Program-made: the position numbers and the translations under genes
Notes under the pieces: generated by a model
Told to the model about the DNA's origin: nothing
The model's database searches: none
Seen by the model: the letters and a program-made list of their open reading frames with translations, nothing else
Source: Triatoma infestans
Taxonomy: Eukaryota; Arthropoda; Insecta; Hemiptera; Reduviidae
Direction of reading: 5' to 3'
Length of the DNA: 64,000 nt
Assembly: GCA_011037195.1 (NCBI GenBank)
Contig: JAAEAF010014365.1
Location: forward strand, 210,478-274,477
Shown: piece by piece, positions 56,004 to 64,000 of the stretch
Position numbering within the stretch: position 1 is the stretch's first letter
How the letters are laid out: each line of letters opens with the position of its first letter

Positions 56004-57008
56004 TTTTTACTTTCTCTTACTCCTAGTAAGAGGAAGTATTGTAATCGTGTCAAATTTTCGATATCGAGTTTTCACCGGAAATATCCGTTTTGAGGTCCCC
56101 TGATCCAAAAAAAGTGGTTTTTAGCAAATGGTGTGTGGTCTGTGTGTGTATGTATGTGAACAGCATAGCTCAAAAAAAGAAAAATCGTAGAAAGTAGAAA
56201 CTTGATATTCCGTTTAGGTATCACCATGGGAACTGACAGTACGTTATGTGACAAAATTCCTCAACCGGAAGTACCACATTACTTGTTTGGTTTTTTTTTT
56301 ACTTTTTTACGTTTTTCTCAAAAATGGCTCGTACGATTTTCTTCAAACTTGATATATCAACTACACATAGAAAGAGCTACAACTTTTATTTGAAACATTT
56401 CTCTGGTAAAATTCATTTAAGGGCAGATATGGGGGTGGGGTGGTTTAAGGTTTTCAACTAAAATGCTATTTCGGTTTATCAAACAATTCTATCACCTAAA
56501 TAATGTTAATTAGAATTGAATGTGTTGTTGAAATTTCGAGTTTCAACAAAATCGGATAACCGGAAATGCTTTTACATTACCACTTTAGTAAATGATTTTT
56601 TTCACATTTTCGCGAGTTTCTCAAAAATGTCTTCGACAATTTCCTTGAAACTGTATATATAAACTAAACATACAAAGATCTACAACTTTTATTTAAAACA
56701 TTTCTCTACGAAAATTCATTTAAGGGCACTTTTGGAGGAAGGGTGGGGTTATGTTTTTCTCTAATGTGCTATCATAGTTGATTATACAATTCCTTATCAT
56801 CCAAACAAAATTAATTATAAATAAATAGATGGCCAAAATTCCGAGTTTCAAGAAAATTAGGAAACCGGAAGTGCGGTTTTATTGGACAGTTTTTTTCAGT
56901 TTTCGACGAATTTCATTAAATTTGTTACACAAACTATAATATTTGTCAATTATAATTTTGAAAACTGGAGTAAGAGAAAGTTGTGTGAGTGTTTCACACC
57001 AGATTTTT
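56004..57008 (+). mobile_element. ~1-kb T-ended family (HINE-like), reference copy
   Basis: Cleanest copy. ACTTTCTCTTACTCC at 56009-56023 starts an 8-bp-stem hairpin region; the exact inverse GGAGTAAGAGAAAGT is at 56967-56981, set back from the end. A perfect 3' hairpin GTGTGA-GTGTT-TCACAC is at 56983-56999, followed by CAGATTTTTTT. The two body units are offset by about 300 bp (compare 56341 and 56643). No coding capacity. Confidence 0.9.
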
Positions 57009-57715
57009 TTGAGTTTTTGAAAACGACTATAAAGATTTCACTTTTAATTTTGGAATGCTAAATACAGAGATAAATACCTATCACTTTTATTTATAACAAT
57101 TTGCCCCCCAAGAAAATTATGTTTAGGTAGGTTATTATTATATTCGTTCATATAATTCATTAACGTATAATGAAACATGAGTAAAATGACAGCTTCGAGG
57201 TTTACAAGAAAGTTAATCAACACTGATACATACCTACATTTGGAGGAATACAATCTTTATGTTATTTTGATTATTAGATTTAAATAAAAAAAATTTTAAA
57301 ATCTACAGATATTTGATTCGATTAGATAATAAACATCTCATTTGCAGTCCAGCCTTATACCATTAGTCAGATTATATTGTCTGAAATAAAAACACCCCAG
57401 GGGGGACAGAGCTTGCTGGCTGGCCCAGTTCTCAAAAGAGATATTCAATTATATATATTTCACATTGCACAGTTTCAAGGTTGATCAAAGTGGATATAAA
57501 AGAAACATCTTTGGTGGCGGCACGTTCAATAATTTTCTTTTAAAATGTTACGTGACAATGGGTCTCTCACTATTATTTTGTTTTTATATAAATATATATA
57601 CATTTCTGTGGAGATATTCATGGCCTTGATTCTATAACTCTGTTGAGAATATTGTTCTAACAAGATATATTTTCAAATTTATATAATCTGTTGTTAACAA
57701 TAAATAACGGTTAAT
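57009..57715. other. Gene-free stretch
   Basis: AT-rich; no gene or repeat edge recognised. Confidence 0.45.
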
Positions 57716-58725
57716 TTTTACTTTCTCTTACTCCTAGTAAAAGGAAGTATTGTAATCGTGTCAAATTTTCAATGCTGAGTTTTCACTGGAAATATCCTTT
57801 TTGAGGTGCCCTGAGTCCAAAAAAAGTGGTTTTTAGCAAATGGTCTATGTGTGGGTGTCTGTATGTATGAATATGAACAGCATAGCTCAAAAACGAAAAA
57901 TCGTAGAAAGTTCGAACTTTATATTCTGTTTAGTTATCACTAAGGGATCCGACAGTGGGTCATCTGTCAAAATTCCTCAACCGCAAGTACCACTTTACTA
58001 GTTGGGTTTTTTACGTTTTTGCGATTTTCTCAAGAATGGCTTCAACGATTTTCTTCAAACTTGATATATGAAGTACACATACTAACAGCTACAACTTTTA
58101 TTTGAAACATTTCTCCGGGAAAATTCATTTAAGGGCACTTCTGGGTGAGGGGTGGGGTTAGGTTATTATCTAAGTACTATTCCAGTTTATTAGACAATTC
58201 TGCCATCTAAATAATGTTAATTAGAATTGAATATGTTGTTGAAATTCCGAGTTTGAAAAAAATCGGATAACCGGAAGTGCATTTTTTACTTTACCACTTT
58301 ACTAAATGATTTTTTTTCACTTTTTCGCGATTTTCCCAAAAATGGCTCCGATGATCTTCTTGAAACTTTTAATATAAACTAAACATGCAATGATCTATAT
58401 CATTTATTTAAAACATTTCTCTGGGAAAATTCATTTAAGGGCACTTTTAGGGGAGGGGTAGGGTTACAGCTTCCTCTAAAGTGCTATCATAGTTGATTAT
58501 ACAATTCTATCATCCAAACAAAATTAATTAGAAATAAATAGATTGCTAAAATTCCGAGTTTCAAGAAAATTAGTAAACATGAAGTGCGCTTTTACTGAAC
58601 AGTTTTTCAGTTTTCGACGAATTTCGTTAAATTTGGTACTCAAACTATAAAATTTGTCAATTATAATTTTGAGAACTGGAGTAAGAGAAAGTTGTGTGAG
58701 TGTTTCACACCAGATTTTTTTTTCT
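57716..58725 (+). mobile_element. ~1-kb T-ended family (HINE-like), full copy
   Basis: Same layout as 56004-57008: start 57720-57734, set-back inverse 58678-58692, perfect hairpin 58694-58710, then CAGATTTTTTTTT. The (TG)n site is a short GTGTGGGTGTCTG. Confidence 0.88.
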
Positions 58726-59055
58726 TTTATGTTAAAGCTTAAAACGAAAAAAGTTTGGAGCGGCAGTTTAAATTTAAACCAAACTCAGGGGTTCATCAAA
58801 ATTCCTTTAAAACTTGTTCTGATACGTTTATATCTTTACGAATAGCGTTCCAACTTTAAACAAAATCATTGGAGCCGATTTCAGAAAAAAATCGATGAAA
58901 AAACAACAGAAAAATGCACTTTCGGAGCAACAAAATTAAGCTTTCCCCTACATCCCAGCTTTTCAAAAACATTAGCCGATGAATATTTTTAAAATCACTG
59001 AATCTTTTTTTAAATTGTGGTCCTCGGAGTCCGGGTAAAAGATTATTAAATATTG

Positions 59056-59090
<35 letters not shown>

Positions 59091-59138
59091 GTCAGTATAA
59101 ATTAAAAAACGGAAAATCGTAGAAAGCTGAAACTTGAT

Positions 59139-59388
59139 TGTTCATGTTGGTTGGTTCCGCAGAGCTGGAAAGCAACACAGACATTTTCCGTGATAGCCTG
59201 CCTCTTTTTTGGGCGTTCGCCCATCTTCAGGATGCGTTTGTCACACAGTGTGATAACACAGACTTGCACAGAGCAAATTCAGTTTACATAGTGAGTGTAA
59301 ACGCATCCTGAAGATGGGCGAACGCCCGAAACCGGTCGATGACCACAAAAAGAAGCAGGCTATCACGGAAAATAATCTCTGATGCTGT
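59139..59388. mobile_element. 250-bp palindromic Penelope-like insertion, 8-bp duplication
   Basis: Flanked by AACTTGAT at 59131-59138 and 59389-59396; other family copies have a single AACTTGATATTCCG here. The left arm (minus) has lost the stem III/GAAA part of its ribozyme; the right arm (plus) is intact. The outer left end extends through GGTTCCGCAGAGCTGGAAAG. Confidence 0.8.
59302..59344 (+). ncRNA. Hammerhead-like motif, intact
   Basis: Same 43 bases as the inverted array unit at 41352-41394, with complete core and GATG/CATC stem I. Confidence 0.7.
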
Positions 59389-59460
59389 AACTTGATATTT
59401 CGTTTAGACACTAGCTGGGTAATGCAATAATAAAGTTTGGTCAAAATCGTTTAATCGGAA

Positions 59461-60129
59461 ATACCACTTTACCCGTACAGTTTTTCTCGATTTTCTACAC
59501 ACACAAAAAAATGGGTCCAACGGTTTTCTTTTAAACTTGATATATCTCTATACTAATCATGAAAAAAGCTACGAAGTTTTATTTTCAACCTTTTTTCAGG
59601 TAAATGGGGTCTGGAGGGGTGGCGAGGCGATGGACGTTATGCTTTCTTCTAAAGTGCCATTTTAATATATTATACCGTTCTATTGTCTATATGTAATTGT
59701 AGGGAGTGGATGATTATTGTGACATGAGCGCTTTTAAAGTTATAGTTTTAAGAAATTAAAGCAATAGGGGCTAGAATTTAACACGCTTAAAGATAACTAA
59801 GTTAATGACTAGTTAGAAATTTATACACAATTATTATGAGCTAAACTAAATATTAAACCAGGATAGATAAAAAGGGATAGAATGACAGTATAGAACACTT
59901 CTTGAAAATAACGATGTGATGCGTTACAGACTTCTTGAGGAACTGTATCTGTATGATCCTAACCTTTCCACCCTTGGTCTCTTTTGTCTATACTAGCTTC
60001 GCCATATACCCTCGGTATCTTTACAGTAGAGTTGGCATAGTCTTTTAACGATTTCTCATCCTTTTTACCAGCCAACTGTCCAGTTTTTATTCTAAACTGA
60101 TTTTTTAAAATATATTTAAAATTTGAATA
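59461..60129. other. Mostly unassigned; LTR fragment at the end
   Basis: No gene. 60060-60129 (-) reads CAGTTTAGAATAAAAACTGG and AGTTGGCTGGTAAAAAGG, a fragment of the TGTAGTGGAAG LTR group. Confidence 0.45.
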
Positions 60130-60546
60130 TATAATGGAGAGAATTAGAGAGAGAATTAGAGAGAACGAATTTAGGAATGAGGTTAGAAATAAACTAGATC
60201 ATATGCTGAACACTGTATAATAAATAGAACACACAAACTAAAGAACTGTACAGTTTAATAGAAGTTAGGTAGCGAGAATGATAAAGAGACAGACTGGCTC
60301 AGTAAATAGAAAGAAAGTAGATAGGTTGCTAACTGGATGTACTATGGTAAAAACTGCCTTAAAAAACAGTCTTAAACTGTTCCGCTGTAGCTCTATTTAT
60401 ACGTATTAATCGTATTAATCGAACTCTTCCTTCTTAGTTTGGCCTAGGTGGCGAGTAACTAACTTTTGATTCATTTAATGTCTGCTTCTTCGCTCTTCGG
60501 TTCCTATGAATCTTTAATGATTTGGATCCCACTGGATCCCATTACA
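60130..60546 (-). mobile_element. Solo LTR, TGTAATGG family
   Basis: Minus strand from TGTAATGGGATCC at 60546 to CCATTATA at 60130. Contains the start motif GGATCC twice (small duplication near 60525-60545) and an ATTAATCG duplication. No target duplication seen. Confidence 0.72.
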
Positions 60547-61640
60547 CCTGCTTCTTACTTTCATCACAATATTATATTAATAAGAATTTAATGGGTTGCT
60601 AAAATTATAAATTGAAAAATAATCGGTTTGCTGGAAATACACACCCTTTTTATCTAATTATTTTCCAGAGACACATATTATGTACATTTTCATTTTTATG
60701 TGAACTTAGTAATTAGGTTACTTGAATAAATAAATGAATGAATCAATCAGAAGTAAGATGTAAATTGTGGTATGAAAAATCGTGTGAATGAAATTTTATG
60801 AGTGTTTATTTGGAAATCTTTCCTTTCATCTGTTATTTTTATTTGGTATGTCCAGATATTTGTAAAAGAAAGGTTTATTTTGAAAAATTCACAGTCGATA
60901 GCAGAATTTCAGTCTGAGTTAAATTATTTATTTTTAAATTGAATTATTATCTTTTGTTTTGATTTAATTTTTATTTTGATATTAAATTATCTTTTGCCGT
61001 TTGTTTAGTTTATCACAATGAAATGTGTGGATTCCAGGTAGAAACATTTATTTAATAGGATTATATTACTAAATAGAAGGAATAAATACCAAGAAATCAT
61101 AACTTGAATGATACTTTCCTTTTTGCTGGGAAAAATCATTGTGTTACAATAAAATTGTTTGTATCCTGTAAATAGGTACAATGTTTCTTCATATTTTGAT
61201 AGTAGCCTTTATAGAGTTGAAGTATTATTTATTTATTTAACCTTGAATTATTTGATCATATTTGATAAGTTTAATAAACTGTTGTCCTCAAAATATAATG
61301 CTATTGTAATGGACCATTCGGGAAAATATGTAGATATCACATTAAATTTCGGTGAAATACATGTTTGGGGTTCCCTCAATACGAAAAAAATGTTTTTAAT
61401 GGATTGTGTGCGTGTGTGTGTGTGTGAGTGTGTGAATGTGAATATCTCAAATTCACAGATATCTAAAACTTGATATTCCGTTTCGTTTAGGTACTACCAC
61501 CGCATCAGACACGAAGATTTCGGGCAAAATCCATATCAGCGGAAAGTGCTGCCACTTTACTGAATTTTTTTTGGAATAGATTTTTTAGTTTTATGGGGGG
61601 GGGGATTTTCTCAAAAACGGCAACAATTTTCTTTGAACTT
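60547..61640. other. Gene-free stretch
   Basis: AT-rich. 61330-61640 carries ~1-kb-family phrases (AACTTGATATTCCGTTTCG, a TG-rich run near 61408-61440, GATTTTCTCAAAAACGG). No gene. Confidence 0.5.
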
Positions 61641-61759
61641 GAAAGGCTTGCTGCTGAGATTGGATTCTGTGGGGGTTTGTGTCCAGCCTACGCCACCGCG
61701 ACACGAATGGTTAGATTTTGTACCAACAAGTTAGAGTCCTGTTTGTTTAGATGAATCCT

Positions 61760-62600
61760 GAGAGACTCTTACACGTAACTTGCAGGTGTCGGCATCTCCC
61801 CTCCAAAGAGGCGAAACCTTAGCCATACAAGCCCCTCCTCACATTACCACAGCACGTGTATTGCTGTTTTTTCTTCTTCCTGACAAAACCTGCACAGGCT
61901 ATCCAGTGCATGTGCTTGTTAAGTCTACATGTTGTTGTGAGGGAATGGAAAAAGGCGGAACTGTTCCCGAAGGCAAACCAGCCAACTTCCTCCCACAAAA
62001 CAGATCATTGGGACTCTACCATCATCACTGCGAATCCTCGACCACCACGAAACCTTTCCGCAACTAGTGAGCGCGGAGACAGAACTCCGCCGGGCTGACT
62101 CACGATCCCATGGTACCATTTCGTAGAGGGAACAAGTCCCCTACTTAAAGGCCAGAATGGTCACTGGCCGGGGCATGAATAAGAAACTCCTGAACCTGCA
62201 CTACGGTTTTACCACATCCTCCTGACACCAGCTTGTTAAGTCTGCAGTGGCCAGACACCTTATGGCCGCACGGTCTTGTTGGAGTAATTCTGCAGTAAAC
62301 CTTTCGCATAGACTTTTTCGCCCGCCTTAGGCCTGGAGATTTAATCCCAGCATTTCCTGTGATTGTACGTCGGCTGCGTTGCTGAAGTACTTTGCAATGC
62401 CGCAGAAACTTTCAGGTCCAATGAAGGTTCCCTCGAATGTCCGGATACCCAAGCTAGAAAAACCTCGTTTTGGCTGCTAATTTCCATGATTATACCTAGG
62501 CAATCAATCCTACTCCAGCCTCTAGCTGACCTGATACGAGGTAATTGCTCGCTAAGCCTTCTAAGTAAATGACGACTCTAAAGTTTTGTACTACTCGTCA
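61760..62600 (-). pseudogene. RNase H-type LINE C-terminal region, rearranged
   Basis: The least AT-rich block in the window. On the minus strand one reads YCRITPTRPCGHKVSGHCRL near 62300-62220 and, near 61930-61850, RLNKHMHW then CRFCQEEEKTAIHVLW. These match the (T)GHCxL and Cys-x2-Cys...His segments that follow RNase H in I/R1/LOA-type LINEs. The RLNK segment occurs twice, so the ~300 bp between is an internal duplication or insertion. Frames are broken throughout. Composition suggests a different and perhaps younger family than the 41.9 and 47.7 kb copies. Confidence 0.6.
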
Positions 62601-64000
62601 TTAATACGTCAGCGCGTATTAGTAAAGGTAATGATTGTAACCAGCTCTGCCTGAAGCTGTATAGATGGATTATGTATCACTTTTATTTGTAAAATTTTTC
62701 TGAATAAATTGATTTTAGTGGGGGTATTGGAGGTCTATCAGTTAGTTTAAAATTTAAATTTGCAGCATAGTGCGCTCTCTACATAAGGCCGCCTCAGGTA
62801 TACAAGTAAAATTCTGACCGTCATTTTTATAGCCAGCCCAACTAAACCTGGTAATGATTTAATTTAAAAAAAAAGAATTCTTTATTAAATTGCATTAATT
62901 AGTATAAGAGAGTGTTTCACACCATATTTTTAAGTTTAATAAGAAAAAAAAAAAATCAATCAAAAATTGAAGTGCCATATCCTTTCAATTTATTTTCTTC
63001 TATCTGACACTGCAAACACAATTACTACCTATTTTAATTAATTATATAAAATGGTAAACCGTTTAACCAGATTAAAACGGTGAACTGTTTTTAACACAAA
63101 AGAACCAATCCACTTATAGAGAGAGCCATATGTTTATCTCTATAAACTGTTTAGAAAATAATACTTCATTGTGGACGATTGCGAAATCTAGCGGCATTTT
63201 GATATACTAGAATTTTTTTTTTTTTAAAGGTATATTATTTATTTTTACTTTGTGGTTTATTTGATTTTTTTCTTATTTTTCTTGCGAAATTTTTATTTTT
63301 TTTATAATGCAATAGCGAAACTTATTTGATTCGTCAGAATCAATCAACCGGTTATGTGACTTTATTAGTGATGGTTATTTTCATGATTTTTTTTTTTATT
63401 TCTTTAAACTGTGCTTTTAACATTCTCTTTTTTTTTTTATCAAACAATTTTACACGAATATGATTTTTTTTTGGTGGTTTCCTTCAATGTTCAGCCTTCC
63501 TTTTTTTAAGTTCCATTTCAGTGCAATATAAGTTTCACATCATTATAGTATATTAAATTCATTTCTAAAAATTATAAGTGTGAACAGAATTGGTAAACCA
63601 GTACTCAGTACTTTTCAGTATAGGTTTTTTTTTCTGATTTTTTTTTTTTTTAGCGAAAACCAATAATTGTAATATGAGAAAGGCCGTGTGAATTGGTTCA
63701 CACTAGAATATTTTTTCGCCAATCAAATTTGAGTAGCGTTGCGGCGGGACGGACCATAGAGAGAAAAATCTATTTATTGTGACTAAAAATGATGGAAATC
63801 CACGTGTTTTTTTTTTTTTTTTTATTGATGATATTAAAAATTCAACCATTTAATAAAAATAATGTAGAATGTGGGAAAATATTTCTACAGTCTCTCATCA
63901 TTTAATTTTTTTTTTGTAAAGTTTAACCTATATATAAAACCTATATACTGTAATGTGTAGACCTTTGGAAGAAATATAAATTATTTTAGAATTAAGAGAA
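62601..64000. other. Gene-free AT-rich end of the window
   Basis: T-runs and old ends of the ~1-kb family (GAGTGTTTCACACCATATTT at 62910, GTGTGAATTGGTTCACAC at 63685-63702). No gene. Confidence 0.5.

Larger units (their letters stand above)
58740..59460 (+). mobile_element. Old copy of the ~1-kb family, interrupted
   Basis: Contains (TG)n at 59058-59088 in the expected place, AGAAAGCTGAAACTTGAT, an insertion at 59139-59388, then ATATTTCGTTTAGAC and CGGAAATACCACTTTACCCG. The flanking sequence lets the insertion be dated as younger than this copy. Confidence 0.65.

Noticed and set aside
56009..56981. Classical MITE with terminal inverted repeats
   Set aside because: The second inverted repeat is not terminal: a hairpin and T tract always follow it, and no constant target duplication is seen.

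Overview
This is a strongly AT-rich, repeat-dominated stretch of animal nuclear DNA, most likely from an arthropod and probably an insect. That assignment rests on its elements: jockey-like and RNase H-bearing LINEs, a mariner C-terminal fragment, a second DDE transposase with a DEATF motif, tRNA-derived SINEs, Gypsy-like LTRs and Penelope-like termini with hammerhead ribozyme motifs. I found no convincing host gene, rRNA or functional tRNA. Every recognisable coding stretch belongs to a mobile element. The only one that looks intact over a full protein is a 400-residue retrotransposon Gag at 16864-18066.

Layout. 1-1.6 kb: 3' half of a broken LINE reverse transcriptase. 3.2-4.3 kb: 5'-truncated LINE on the minus strand. 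5.2 kb: tRNA-like SINE. 6.0-6.4 kb: solo LTR with a 5-bp target duplication. 9.3-10.7 kb: solo LTR split by a jockey-like LINE. 11.4-12.2 kb: TRIM-like LTR pair. 12.9-14.3 kb: short deletion-derivative LINE with a perfect 14-bp target duplication. 16.06-20.35 kb: Gag-only LTR retrotransposon with both LTRs, primer site, polypurine tract and a 4-bp duplication. 21 and 35 kb: SINEs with a shared tail. 23.3-24.2 kb: mariner remnant and a palindromic LTR pair. 27.4-28.3, 41.9-42.3, 47.7-48.8 and 61.8-62.6 kb: remnants of LINEs with RNase H or the adjoining C-terminal Cys motif. 37.8-41.6 kb: two related LTRs. 42.9-43.9 kb: jockey-like LINE. 52.3-54.4 kb: a 2.1-kb palindrome around a truncated transposase.

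Two systems recur throughout. The first is a family of about 1 kb (near-complete copies near 15, 34, 36, 44, 50, 56 and 58 kb). It has a 15-bp terminal sequence, an inverted copy of that sequence set back from the 3' end, a small 3' hairpin followed by a T tract, a variable TG microsatellite and an internally duplicated ~300-bp body. This resembles non-autonomous Helentrons (HINE/DINE-1 type). The second is a set of small palindromic or tandem insertions carrying hammerhead-ribozyme-like cores (CTGANGA, stem II, GAAAC, GTC). They resemble Penelope-like element pseudo-LTRs, and several have 8-13 bp target duplications. The most striking is 40554-41468: four ~200-bp head-to-tail ribozyme units plus one inverted unit, inserted as a block inside an LTR between 13-bp direct repeats.

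The insertions are deeply nested. Several nestings can be ordered by comparing an interrupted copy with its uninterrupted relative elsewhere in the window. All family assignments are by eye; no database search or folding program was run.
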